From assembly GCF_009193325.2 (NCBI RefSeq), contig NZ_CP059856.1, positions 4,092,001 through 4,156,000 on the forward strand: DNA of 64,000 bases. The letters run 5' to 3'. Positions 8,351 to 16,549 of this stretch are shown piece by piece. How positions within the stretch are numbered: the first letter of the stretch is position 1; every line of letters begins with the position of its first letter. The position numbers were made by a program, and so were the translations under genes. The stretch comes from Bacteroides zhangwenhongii (lineage in GTDB: Bacteria > Bacteroidota > Bacteroidia > Bacteroidales > Bacteroidaceae). The notes beneath the pieces were generated by a model that saw nothing but the letters and a program-made list of their open reading frames with translations, had not been told where the DNA came from and made no database searches.

Positions 8351-8803
8351 TTATTCTTTGTTCTTGGTATCTATACATATAGTAACAGGGCCGTCGTTTA
8401 AAAGTTCGACTTTCATATCCGCCCCGAAAGTACCTGTACCGATTGCCTTGCCCAATGCGCTGCTCAGATCTTTGCAGAACTGCTCGTAAAGCGGAATGGA
8501 TACATCCGGCTTTGCAGCTTTGATGTAGGAGGGGCGGTTCCCTTTCTTGGTGGAAGCGTGTAAAGTGAACTGGCTGATGACCAGAATCTCGCCTCCGTCT
8601 TCCAGAATGGACTTATTCATTACTCCATTTTCATCGTCGAAAATACGCAGATTTACTATCTTTTTGCAGAGCCAGTCAATGTCCTCCTGACCGTCGGCTT
8701 CCTCGATACCGACTAAAATCAGCATTCCTTTTCCGATGGCAGACTTGCAGTTTCCGTCAATAGTGACTGATGCATGGCTTACCCGTTGTATAACAATTCG
8801 CAT
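8351..8803 (-). CDS. dtd: D-aminoacyl-tRNA deacylase
   Basis: The 150-residue product removes D-amino acids (and probably glycine) mis-charged on tRNA. It begins MRIVIQRVSHASVTIDG, as the family does, and contains both active-site signatures: SQFTLHAST and, near the end, NDGPVTICIDT (the GP-cisPro motif). The length equals that of bacterial Dtd. It is the fourth gene of the mnmG operon, 79 bp after uvrC and 65 bp before the mazG-like gene. Confidence 0.95.
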   Translation of the reverse strand: MRIVIQRVSHASVTIDGNCKSAIGKGMLILVGIEEADGQEDIDWLCKKIVNLRIFDDENGVMNKSILEDGGEILVISQFTLHASTKKGNRPSYIKAAKPDVSIPLYEQFCKDLSSALGKAIGTGTFGADMKVELLNDGPVTICIDTKNKE

Positions 8804-8882
8804 TACTCTTCTTTTATTTCATGATTATGAAAGGCAAATTTACAAAATTAAGAAGAGAAAACGGTGTATTGGGAAGAAAATA

Positions 8883-10691
8883 TTATAATCCTTCTTTGAC
8901 TATTTTTGCTTTGGCTTCTCCGACAACGACAGCAATATCCTCTAATGAGGCCTCTTTGATTCGTTTTACGCTCTTGAACTCTTTTAGAAGAGCCGTTTTG
9001 GTCTTTTCTCCAACCCCTTTGATGGTATCCAGCGCAGATGCCACTTGCCGTTTGCTGCGTTTATCGCGATGGAAACTGATTGCAAAGCGGTGTACTTCAT
9101 CCTGAATCTGTGTCAGTAGGCGGAAAAGCGGGCTATGCTGCTTGATACCGATTGTTTGCGGTGGAAAGCCGAATAGGAGTTCCGATGTACGGTGGCGGTT
9201 GTCTTTTGCCAGTCCGGCAATAGGAATATTGAGGCGTAATTCATCCTCAATAACTTCTCTGACGACCTCCATTTGCCCTTTTCCACCATCAGTGATGATC
9301 AGGTCGGGTAGAGGAGCGTTTTCTTCAATAGCACGCTGATAACGCCTTCTGACGACTTCTTTCATCGAAGCGTAGTCATCCGGGCCTACGACGGTCTTTA
9401 TATTATATTTCCGGTAATCCTTTTTCGATGGTTTGGCTTTTTTAAATACGACGCAGGCTGCCACTGCGTCAGAACCTTGTATGTTCGAGTTATCGAAACA
9501 TTCAATCTGCAATGGAGGTCTTTCCAGATGCAATTCTTGTTGTATCTCTTTCATCAAACGCATGCTCCTCTGCTCCGGATTCAGCTTTTCCGCCTGTTTC
9601 AGGCGGTCGGCCTTGTATTGCTTCACGTTTAAGATGGAAAGTTCCAATAGCTTCTTCTTATCTCCCCGTTGGGGAACGGTGAAAACGACATTATTCAGCT
9701 CCATATCAAGCTCAAAAGGAACGATAATCTCTCTCGACTGACTCTTGTAACGCTCTCGCATCTCGATAATGCCCAGCGTCAGAAGTTCTTCTTTTGATTC
9801 ATTCAGCTTCTTCTTATATTCGAAAGTGAAAGCCTGGTTGATAGCTCCGTTGGTGATATGGAGGTAATTGATGAAGGCCGAATTGGTTTCATCTTCTTCG
9901 ATAGAAAAGACATCTATATTATGAAGGACAGAGCTGACCACTTCCGACTTCGAACGATAGTTTTCTATTAAAAGATACTTCTCTTTTATTTTCTGTGCCT
10001 CCTCAAACTTCATCTCGCCTGCCAATGTCTGCATTTTCTCCAGCAGCATACGGCTTACTTCTTGCGTATTTCCCTTGAGAATCTCTTTGATTTCATCGAT
10101 ATTCTTGAGGTAGTCTTCCTGTGATTGCAGCCCGATGCATGGTCCGGCGCATTTCTTGATATGATATTCCAGGCAAACATTGAATTTGCCTGCCCGAATG
10201 TTCTCCGGGCTTAAGTTTAAATTGCAAGTCCGCAAAGGATATAGATGCTTTATTAAGTCCAATACCGCATACATCGAGGGGATATGACTATACGGACCAT
10301 AATAGGAAGAACCGTTTCTTATTATCTTTCTCGTTTTGAAAACTCGGGGAAAATACTCGTTTTGTACGCAAATAGAAGGATAAGTCTTGTCATCCTTCAA
10401 TAAAACGTTGTAACGGGGTTTGTATTTCTTTATCAGATTATTTTCCAGAAGGAGAGCGTCCTCTTCCGTGTTGACTACAATGTAGCGAATATCCACGATT
10501 TTGCTGACCAACACCCGTGTCTTTCCGGGTTCGTGTTCTTTACTGAAATAGGAGTAGACCCTTTTCTTTAAATTTTTAGCCTTTCCAACGTATATAATCG
10601 TTCCTTCCGAATTCAGGTATTGATAAATACCCGGCTTTTCGGGAAGATTGGCTACGATTCCTTTCAGATATTCATTGAACTTCGCTTCCAT
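8883..10691 (-). CDS. uvrC: Excinuclease ABC subunit C
   Basis: The product of about 602 residues makes the dual incisions in nucleotide excision repair. It has the GIY-YIG nuclease at the N-terminus (KPGIYQYLNSEGTIIYVGKA), a UVR interaction motif (MKFEEAQKIKEKYLLIE), the RNase H-like C-terminal nuclease (ECFDNSNIQGSDAVAACVVF) and helix-hairpin-helix segments at the end (ALDTIKGVGEKTKTALLKEF). I use the ATG at 10691, giving MEAKFNEYLKG; the longer frame from 10709 adds only six residues. It is the third gene of the operon, after apt. Confidence 0.95.
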   Translation of the reverse strand: MEAKFNEYLKGIVANLPEKPGIYQYLNSEGTIIYVGKAKNLKKRVYSYFSKEHEPGKTRVLVSKIVDIRYIVVNTEEDALLLENNLIKKYKPRYNVLLKDDKTYPSICVQNEYFPRVFKTRKIIRNGSSYYGPYSHIPSMYAVLDLIKHLYPLRTCNLNLSPENIRAGKFNVCLEYHIKKCAGPCIGLQSQEDYLKNIDEIKEILKGNTQEVSRMLLEKMQTLAGEMKFEEAQKIKEKYLLIENYRSKSEVVSSVLHNIDVFSIEEDETNSAFINYLHITNGAINQAFTFEYKKKLNESKEELLTLGIIEMRERYKSQSREIIVPFELDMELNNVVFTVPQRGDKKKLLELSILNVKQYKADRLKQAEKLNPEQRSMRLMKEIQQELHLERPPLQIECFDNSNIQGSDAVAACVVFKKAKPSKKDYRKYNIKTVVGPDDYASMKEVVRRRYQRAIEENAPLPDLIITDGGKGQMEVVREVIEDELRLNIPIAGLAKDNRHRTSELLFGFPPQTIGIKQHSPLFRLLTQIQDEVHRFAISFHRDKRSKRQVASALDTIKGVGEKTKTALLKEFKSVKRIKEASLEDIAVVVGEAKAKIVKEGL

Positions 10692-10743
10692 ACGTATGCT
10701 TATTCTCATTCTTTGGGTTTCATCACACAGAGGACGCGGAGTA

Positions 10744-11268
10744 TTATAGCGTCAGTACGGATTCTACCTCTACATCATCGCCGAATACGGCTTTCCCGTT
10801 CAGGTCTTTCAACTCGATGATGAAGTTTACATATACTTTTTTAGGCTTTAGCATTTTCACAAGTTCACAAGCAGCTTTCATTGTTCCTCCTGTTGCCAGC
10901 AGATCGTCGTGTATCAGAACTACATCGTTCTCGTCCAGCGCATCTTTATGAATCTGCACGGTATCTTTTCCGTATTCCTTGTCATAACTTGCCTCAAGTG
11001 TTTCGGCCGGAAGCTTGCCTGGCTTGCGGATAGGGACAAAGCCGGCATTCAGACGGGTTGCCAGAATAGGCCCCATGATGAAACCTCTTGATTCTATGCC
11101 TATAACTTTTGTGATACCTTTGTCCTTATACATATCGAACATGACATCCGACAATTCCTGCAAACACCACGGGTCTTTGAATAATGTCGTAACATCATAA
11201 AACAAGATTCCGGGAATGGGGAAATCTGGTATTTCCCGAATACTTTTGATTAGCGTTTCTTTGCTCAT
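10744..11268 (-). CDS. apt: Adenine phosphoribosyltransferase
   Basis: The 174-residue product converts adenine and PRPP to AMP in purine salvage. IREIPDFPIPGILFYDVTTL at the N-terminus, GIESRGFIMG in the middle and the PRPP-binding loop VVLIHDDLLATGGTM identify it. The ATG at 11268 gives the usual length. An in-frame ATG at 11331 would add a basic N-terminal extension whose VSRET residues are encoded by a parS-like site; this is unlikely to be translated. It lies 59 bp after mnmG and 52 bp before uvrC. Confidence 0.94.
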   Translation of the reverse strand: MSKETLIKSIREIPDFPIPGILFYDVTTLFKDPWCLQELSDVMFDMYKDKGITKVIGIESRGFIMGPILATRLNAGFVPIRKPGKLPAETLEASYDKEYGKDTVQIHKDALDENDVVLIHDDLLATGGTMKAACELVKMLKPKKVYVNFIIELKDLNGKAVFGDDVEVESVLTL

Positions 11269-11301
11269 AATCATTGATTTATATCGTTTCTTTAAATGTT
11301 T

Positions 11302-11317
11302 TGTTTCACGTGAAACG
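11302..11317. promoter_or_regulatory. parS centromere site (ParB binding)
   Basis: TGTTTCACGTGAAACG matches the 16-bp chromosomal parS consensus TGTTTCACGTGAAACA at 15 positions, including the perfect GTTTCACGTGAAAC palindrome. It sits between mnmG and apt. In many bacteria mnmG (gidA) and parS sites are close to the replication origin, so the position is sensible. ParB should load here and spread; no parA or parB gene lies in the window. Confidence 0.8.
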
Positions 11318-11327
11318 TTGCGCATTA

Positions 11328-13214
11328 TCATCGTCCCGAAAGCACCAGTAATACATTGATGTCGCTTGGAGATACTCCCGGTATTCTGCTTGCTTGGGCA
11401 ATTGTTTCCGGATCTATCTTTACCAGCTTTTGGCGGGCTTCGGTAGATAGCGACTGAATGGAAGCATAATCAAACTTCCCTTTAATTTTTATACTTTCCA
11501 ATCGTGCCAGCTTTTCTGCTATCATCCGTTCTCTGTCAATGTATCCTTGATACTTGATTAAGATTTCAGCAGCTTCGAGAATTTCTTCTTTTCGGCCTTC
11601 ATCGGAACTTGTCGCTTTTTCCAATTCCCGTTGGAATGCCGGAATATGCTCTGATATGTTTTCAATCGTCACTTGCGGACGATTCAGTATTTCTATCAAC
11701 TTGCATCCTTGACGCAGAGGAGTGGTTCCTATCTTTTCGAGTGCATCATTGATTAATGCAGGTTTCATCGAATAGTTTTGTGCGAAGGAAACGATTTGCT
11801 CCACTGCTTCCTTTTTGCTTTTCATTAATTGATAACGATCTTCTTTGGCCAGGCCAAGCTGATAGGCTCTTTCGGTGAGTCGCATATCTGCGTCATCCAT
11901 TCGGAGCAAGATCCGATATTCTGCCCGTGAGGTGAACATCCGATAAGGTTCATCTACACCTTTTGTTACCAGATCATCGATCAATACGCCTATATATGCT
12001 TCGTCACGTGCTAATGTGAATGCTTCGCCACCATGACAATTGATATGTGCGTTGATTCCGGCTATTAATCCTTGTCCTCCGGCTTCTTCATATCCGGTAG
12101 TACCATTCACCTGTCCGGCAAAGAATAAATTTTTGATAATCTTCGATTCCAACGTATGTTTCAATTGTGTCGGGTCGAAGTAGTCATATTCGATGGCATA
12201 TCCCGGGCGGTAGATCACCAAATCTTTGAATGCCGGAATTTGTTTTAGCGCTGCGATCTGTATGTCCATCGGAAGCGAGGAAGAAAATCCGTTCAAGTAT
12301 AATTCTTGGGTGGTTTCACCTTCCGGTTCCAGGAACAACTGATGCTGGTTCTTGTCGGGGAAAGTAACGATCTTGGTTTCGATACTCGGACAATAACGTG
12401 GACCGATACTCTGAATCTGTCCGTTGAATAGAGGGGAATCCGGCAGACCTTCGCGTAGAATGCGATGTACTTCCTCATTCGTATAGCAGGTCCAGCATTG
12501 AAGTTGTTTTAAATGCCGCACGCTTGTGTTCATAAATGAAAACTTATGGAAGTCACATTCTCCATCCTGTGTTTCCATCTGATCAAAATGAACGCTGCGT
12601 GCATCTATTCGTACCGGAGTTCCGGTTTTCATTCTACCGTATGTGATCCCGTGACGGGCGATGGATTCGGTCAGTTGGTAAGAAGCCGGTTCGGCCATTC
12701 TTCCTCCCGGCAACTTATGACGTCCGACGTGCATAAGTCCGTTGAGGAAAGTTCCTGCGGTTAGTACGACACACTTCGCTTTGAAGGTAACTCCCCAAAC
12801 TGTAACAAGGCCGGTCACCTCTCCGTTCTCCACCAGAAGTTCGCAGACGGTATCTTGCCAGATATGAAGATTGGGTGTGTTCTCCAGTTTTTCCCGCCAG
12901 GACCAGATAAACTTGGCGCGGTCACATTGAGCGCGCGGACTCCACATGGCAGGACCTTTTGACCGGTTTAAGATTCGGAATTGGATGGCCGTCTCGTCCG
13001 TAACCAATCCCATCTGTCCACCCAGTGCATCTATTTCACGTACAATTTGTCCTTTGGCGATTCCTCCTACTGCCGGGTTGCAACTCATCTGTCCAATCTT
13101 GTTCATGTCCATTGTGATGAGACAAGTCTTTGAACCTAAATTAGCGGCAGCGGCTGCCGCTTCGCAACCGGCATGTCCGGCACCAATTACAATTACGTCG
13201 TACTTAAAATCCAT
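11328..13214 (-). CDS. mnmG: tRNA uridine-5-carboxymethylaminomethyl modification enzyme MnmG
   Basis: The 628-residue FAD protein works with MnmE to install the cmnm5 group on U34 of several tRNAs. The N-terminal FAD motif is [21 protein letters not shown]. The GidA signatures [20 protein letters not shown] and [20 protein letters not shown] are intact, and the C-terminal helical domain ends with [18 protein letters not shown]. The length is typical. It is the first gene of the minus-strand operon; a TAnnTTTG element lies 28 bp upstream. Confidence 0.96.
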   Translation of the reverse strand: MDFKYDVIVIGAGHAGCEAAAAAANLGSKTCLITMDMNKIGQMSCNPAVGGIAKGQIVREIDALGGQMGLVTDETAIQFRILNRSKGPAMWSPRAQCDRAKFIWSWREKLENTPNLHIWQDTVCELLVENGEVTGLVTVWGVTFKAKCVVLTAGTFLNGLMHVGRHKLPGGRMAEPASYQLTESIARHGITYGRMKTGTPVRIDARSVHFDQMETQDGECDFHKFSFMNTSVRHLKQLQCWTCYTNEEVHRILREGLPDSPLFNGQIQSIGPRYCPSIETKIVTFPDKNQHQLFLEPEGETTQELYLNGFSSSLPMDIQIAALKQIPAFKDLVIYRPGYAIEYDYFDPTQLKHTLESKIIKNLFFAGQVNGTTGYEEAGGQGLIAGINAHINCHGGEAFTLARDEAYIGVLIDDLVTKGVDEPYRMFTSRAEYRILLRMDDADMRLTERAYQLGLAKEDRYQLMKSKKEAVEQIVSFAQNYSMKPALINDALEKIGTTPLRQGCKLIEILNRPQVTIENISEHIPAFQRELEKATSSDEGRKEEILEAAEILIKYQGYIDRERMIAEKLARLESIKIKGKFDYASIQSLSTEARQKLVKIDPETIAQASRIPGVSPSDINVLLVLSGR

Positions 13215-13241
13215 TCCTATCTTATTTATTATCTAACGCTG

Positions 13242-13249
13242 CAAAGTTA
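13242..13249 (-). promoter_or_regulatory. Bacteroides -7 element for the mnmG operon
   Basis: The minus strand reads TAACTTTG, an exact TAnnTTTG match 28 bp before the mnmG ATG. The -33 half is not clear. Confidence 0.55.
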
Positions 13250-13560
13250 CAGAAAAGTTGCGAGAGTTGTATCTTTAAGCTGTTTTTGCTTCCGAAAAAT
13301 CGGGGAGAGGGACGGGCGGATTGAAAAAAACGCCGTGATTTCGGGTTATGAACATACAGTTTGTTCAAAAAATAAAGTTGTTCTTGCTGCTTTGGTGGTT
13401 TACTTTCTACTAAAAAGTAAGAATTTTGCCTCTATATGTTTTCGTATGCTTTCTTTTTGCTACTTCGGGAATTGCCAGAATTTTGAAGAAACTAGACCGT
13501 TTTTCACCCGAACTCTTGACATAAGTCAAAAAAATAAGTTCAAATATATTTTTTAATAAA
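13250..13560. other. Intergenic stretch with no supported gene
   Basis: The 310 bp upstream of mnmG is T- and A-rich. A plus-strand frame crosses it (13173-13556), but it starts inside mnmG, has low-complexity composition and no recognisable domain. I see no hairpin, repeat or promoter of note before the promoter at 13568. Confidence 0.5.
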
Positions 13561-13567
13561 ATGTCTC

Positions 13568-13597
13568 TTGTCATTTTCCAAAACAGCTATACCTTTG
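13568..13597 (+). promoter_or_regulatory. Consensus Bacteroides sigma-AB promoter
   Basis: TTG at 13568-13570 is followed after exactly 19 bp by TACCTTTG at 13590-13597, a full match to the Bacteroides -33/-7 pattern. Transcription would begin near 13602-13605, at the 5' hairpin of the putative RNA. Confidence 0.8.
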
Positions 13598-13601
13598 CAT
13601 C

Positions 13602-13850
13602 GTAGTTGTGAAACTACTTAAATTTTTAGGTATTAGAAAAAGAAAAATTAAAAGGTAAAAAATTAGAAGGTATTAGTTTATAAATTTAAGGTATTAGATT
13701 TTTTAGATTGTTTTTTAGGAAAAAGTTTGTTTTGATTAGGTATTGGTAAAAGAGTAGTTTTTAGGTAACAAGTAAATGAAAGATGAAGAAAAGAAGAATC
13801 CCATTAATGGGGATTCTTTAAGGTGGAGCGGAATGATTCGCTCTTTTTTT
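13602..13850 (+). ncRNA. Putative ~250-nt noncoding RNA with AGGTATTAG repeats
   Basis: The unit is framed by a consensus promoter and a terminator. Its first nucleotides form GTAGTT-GTGA-AACTAC (13602-13617), a six-bp stem closed by a GNRA loop, as expected at a protected 5' end. The body is A/T/G-rich with few Cs and is full of stops in all plus frames. It repeats AGGTATTAG at 13628, 13668 and 13689, with a one-mismatch copy AGGTATTGG at 13738 and a partial copy at 13763. Near the end are the hairpin AGAATCCC/GGGATTCT (13795-13817) and the terminator. A 36-codon frame at 13776-13886 runs through the terminator and is not credible. I do not recognise the family. Confidence 0.65.
13826..13850 (+). 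terminator. Rho-independent terminator of the putative ncRNA
   Basis: GAGCG and CGCTC form a stem around an 8-nt loop and are followed directly by seven Ts at 13844-13850. Confidence 0.85.
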
Positions 13851-13952
13851 ATGCCCGTTTGTGTCATTAGCAGTACTATTTCATAGATGAATACTCTGTA
13901 GTCTTATCCTGGATTGGCGCTCTTTTCAGATTATAAAAGCGACATTCCATTC

Positions 13953-14041
13953 GTTCCACTCTAGTGGATAGAACCGTTCACTGGAGTAGACGGAACTGTT
14001 CACTAGAGTACAATGATCTGTTCACTGGAGTGCAACGGTTT
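13953..14041. repeat. 22-bp tandem repeats, about four units
   Basis: Three exact 22-bp units begin with GTTCACT(G/A)GAGT at 13976, 13998 and 14020, preceded by a 23-bp relative at 13953 (GTTCCACTCTAGTGG). The units differ at several positions in their second half. Each has partial dyad symmetry around CACT/AGTG. The period equals two helical turns. They are intergenic and about 450 bp upstream of the sigma gene of locus A. Confidence 0.8.
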
Positions 14042-14185
14042 GGATGCGCAATAGATAATGCGGGGAATATGGCTTGATAAAGCGCTCTTGAATGCTTCCT
14101 TGCATATAAATGTCTGTTGGTTGTGGGCTGAAGTACTGTTGGATAAAGAAGAAAAGAAGCTTGCGTTTGTCATGAGAGGAAAGAG

Positions 14186-14319
14186 TATGAGAGATCCTGT
14201 AAAAGATATGAGAGATCTCGTGAAAAGTATGAGAGATGCGGAACTTTAAAATCATCTCTCATTATATAATCGTCTGATCATAGGTTGTTTACCTTCCTTT
14301 TATGAGAGATATGAGAGAT
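14186..14319. repeat. 21-bp repeats built on TATGAGAGAT
   Basis: TATGAGAGAT occurs at 14186, 14207 and 14228 with an exact 21-bp period, and again at 14301, with ATGAGAGAT at 14311. An inverted copy, ATCTCTCAT, lies at 14254-14262. The 21-bp period keeps a frame open, so a plus-strand frame (14058-14249) shows a repeated MRD(P/L)VK(D/S) pattern, but it has no other sign of being a gene. The rest of the 13860-14493 gap shows nothing else except the promoter at 14405. Confidence 0.7.
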
Positions 14320-14404
14320 GAAAATGAAAAATTAGTTTTAGGATGGCGCTGCTTTTATTTTCTATTTTGTAGCTTGGTTAAGCCTGCGTTTCTGAAAAAA
14401 ACAA

Positions 14405-14412
14405 TATATTTG
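14405..14412 (+). promoter_or_regulatory. Bacteroides -7 element for sigma gene A
   Basis: TATATTTG matches TAnnTTTG and lies 81 bp before the ATG at 14494. The upstream half is not clear. Confidence 0.5.
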
Positions 14413-14493
14413 CATTCGTAAATATCGCAAAAGTAAGTAGTTACAGCGTTTTTGATGAATTCTGTTTTCTTTTTTCGCAGGTAATGTGACAGT

Positions 14494-15063
14494 ATGAAGG
14501 ATAAAATTGACGCCATAGTAGCGGGAGTCAACCGAAAGGATGAAAAGATATGGGGCGATTTCTATGATCGTTTTTATGCCGCTCTATGTGTGTATGTTTC
14601 CAAGATATTGCCGGTGCCCGATGCGGTGGAAGATTTGGTTCAGGAGGTTTTTATTTCTATCTGGGAAGGTAAGCGTACTTTCTCTGATATCAAGGAACTC
14701 GCCAATTATCTTTATCGTGCCTGCTATAATAACACCTTATTATATATACGCAATAATCAGATCCATGATACTATTTTAAGTTCTCTTGCTGAGGGAGAAG
14801 GTGTGGAAGATGAGGATATGATTTATGCTTTAACGGTAAAGGAGGAAATTATCCGCCAGTTGTATCACCATATTGAAGAACTTCCAGCCGAACAACGCCG
14901 AATCATCTTGCTGAGAATTGAAGGGTATACTTGGGAAGAGATTGCGGAACGTCTGGGAATTAGTATTAACACCGTCAAAACTCAAAAGACGCGCAGCTAT
15001 AGATTTCTCCGTGAGAAGCTGGGGGATTCCATGAATTCCATAATTCTTTGTTTATTTCTCTAA
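14494..15063 (+). CDS. ECF sigma factor of locus A
   Basis: The 189-residue product has sigma-70 region 2 (FYDRFYAALCVYV then DAVEDLVQEVFISIWEGK) and region 4 (ELPAEQRRIILLRIEGYTWE followed by EIAERLGISINTVKTQKTRS). There is no region 3, as in ECF factors. It should direct RNA polymerase to the adjacent SusC/SusD operon when released by the FecR protein encoded next. It aligns end to end with the 189-residue sigma factor of locus B. The 235-bp gap to the FecR gene contains its own promoter element, so the two can be expressed separately. Confidence 0.92.
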   Translation: MKDKIDAIVAGVNRKDEKIWGDFYDRFYAALCVYVSKILPVPDAVEDLVQEVFISIWEGKRTFSDIKELANYLYRACYNNTLLYIRNNQIHDTILSSLAEGEGVEDEDMIYALTVKEEIIRQLYHHIEELPAEQRRIILLRIEGYTWEEIAERLGISINTVKTQKTRSYRFLREKLGDSMNSIILCLFL

Positions 15064-15159
15064 AAATAAGAAAAAACATTCTGATACATATTTGCCTTTT
15101 TATAGATTGATTAAGTTTTGTTTCTTTTGTTAAAATCACCGCTATTTCTTTTCTGATGT

Positions 15160-15181
15160 GACAAAATGATATATTTTTGTC
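15160..15181. promoter_or_regulatory. Promoter element and inverted repeat before the FecR gene of locus A
   Basis: TATTTTTG at 15172-15179 is an exact -7 element with a near-consensus TTT 19 bp upstream. It overlaps an inverted repeat, GACAAAA (15160-15166) and TTTTGTC (15175-15181), which could be an operator. Another TTTTTGTCACC lies near 15227. Confidence 0.45.
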
Positions 15182-15298
15182 GCAAAAATCGACCTCTCTA
15201 TATTATTCTACTAAAAAAATAGAATCTTTTTGTCACCCTTTTCTATAAGTTATGTATATCTATAATAAAGAGAAATTAAACAGTCGTTTAATTAAAGA

Positions 15299-16510
15299 AT
15301 GGTCAATAAGATGAAGAAGTTCGAAAATGTATATCAAGATGCTGCTTTGATGAGAAGAGTTCTTCTAGGAGAAGCGGATGAAGCGGAACAACAGGAGCTT
15401 GAAAAGCGATTGGAGGAATGTTCGGACTTGCGGAAGATATATGAGCAATTGCAGAATAGTGAGACGTTGAAAGCTGCCTTTAAGGAACGTCAAAATTATT
15501 CATCGAAGAAAGCTTATCAATCTTTCCTTCAAAAAATAGGACAAGTCGAACCGGAAAGACAAAGACGTCGGTCTCTTCGCATCGGGTGGTATATTGCTGC
15601 CGCTGTCGTTATTTTCGCAGTGGGGCTTTCTTTCTATATGTTGAATAGCTCTTCTCCGAAAGAAGAAAGCAGACCTTTGATTCAGCCGGGTACGCAACAA
15701 GCACAGTTGACCTTACCCGATGGTAGTGTCATTGATGTGGATAAGAAAGAAGTAAATGTGGTAGTGGATGGTATTCAGGTAAAATATAAAGAAGGAGTAC
15801 TGTCTTATCAATCAACCGTTACAACACAACACGAAGAAAAAAACGTTGAAGAGCAATCGGCAAAATCAAATGAACTGGTTATACCGCGTGGAGGAGAAAA
15901 TACGGTAATCCTTGCGGATGGAACTACGGTTCATTTGAATGCTGGCTCTAAGTTGACCTATCCTGTACGCTTCGTTGGCAAGCGTAGGCTTGTAGCTTTG
16001 GAAGGTGAGGCCTATTTTGATGTCGCTGAGGATGAAAATCATCCGTTTGTTGTGCAGACCCATCTTGGAGATGTGATTGTGTTGGGTACTGCTTTTAATG
16101 TAAATGCTTACATCAACGCCTCCGTCTGCTACACGACACTGGTTCGTGGTAAAGTGCAATTCTCTGCACCGAATGTGGAAGCTATCACTCTCTTGCCGGG
16201 TGAACAGGCAGTCGTTTCGGCTAATGGCTCGGAGAAACGTATGGTGGATCTGGAAGAATATGTAGGTTGGGTAGAAGGCCTGTATGTCTTTAATAATCGT
16301 TCTTTAGGAGAAATCATGGAAACGTTCGAGCGCTGGTACGACATACAAGTATATTATGAAACCGAAGATTTACGCAACATAACTTATAGTGGTAGTTTGA
16401 AGCGCTACGGGACAATCAACTCATTCCTTGAGGCATTGGAACTGACCGGTGATCTGACTTATAAGATCAGTGGTCGGAATATTTTGATTTATGGCAAAAT
16501 GGAAGATTAG
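15299..16510 (+). CDS. FecR-type anti-sigma factor of locus A
   Basis: The 403-residue product has a cytoplasmic N-terminal region that should bind the sigma factor, one membrane segment at about residues 96-117 (GWYIAAAVVIFAVGLSFYML), a periplasmic FecR domain (ELVIPRGGENTVILADGTTV through FDVAEDENHPFVVQT) and a C-terminal DUF4974 domain (LEEYVGWVEGLYVFNNRSLG). It would relay the signal of the loaded SusC transducer to the sigma factor. The start may instead be the ATG at 15311 (MKKFENVY). It precedes susC by 39 bp. Confidence 0.92.
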   Translation: MVNKMKKFENVYQDAALMRRVLLGEADEAEQQELEKRLEECSDLRKIYEQLQNSETLKAAFKERQNYSSKKAYQSFLQKIGQVEPERQRRRSLRIGWYIAAAVVIFAVGLSFYMLNSSSPKEESRPLIQPGTQQAQLTLPDGSVIDVDKKEVNVVVDGIQVKYKEGVLSYQSTVTTQHEEKNVEEQSAKSNELVIPRGGENTVILADGTTVHLNAGSKLTYPVRFVGKRRLVALEGEAYFDVAEDENHPFVVQTHLGDVIVLGTAFNVNAYINASVCYTTLVRGKVQFSAPNVEAITLLPGEQAVVSANGSEKRMVDLEEYVGWVEGLYVFNNRSLGEIMETFERWYDIQVYYETEDLRNITYSGSLKRYGTINSFLEALELTGDLTYKISGRNILIYGKMED

Positions 16511-16549
16511 AAGCAAAATAGAATATTAGATAAGTTTAATTGTTAATTT

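Noticed and set aside
11269..11331. N-terminal extension of apt from the ATG at 11331
   Set aside because: The extra residues are encoded by the parS site and its flanks and are absent from the family; the ATG at 11268 fits.
13173..13556. 127-codon plus-strand frame between mnmG and the ncRNA
   Set aside because: It begins inside mnmG on the opposite strand and then crosses low-complexity intergenic DNA; no family resemblance.
13776..13886. 36-codon frame starting MKDEEKKNPING
   Set aside because: It overlaps both 3' hairpins and reads past the T tract of the terminator, so the mRNA would end inside it.
13953..14041. CRISPR array
   Set aside because: Units are contiguous 22-mers without constant repeat plus unique spacer, and no cas gene is near.
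14058..14249. 63-codon frame with repeated MRD-VK units
   Set aside because: The pattern follows from the 21-bp DNA repeat, which keeps any frame open; no signal, domain or promoter supports translation.
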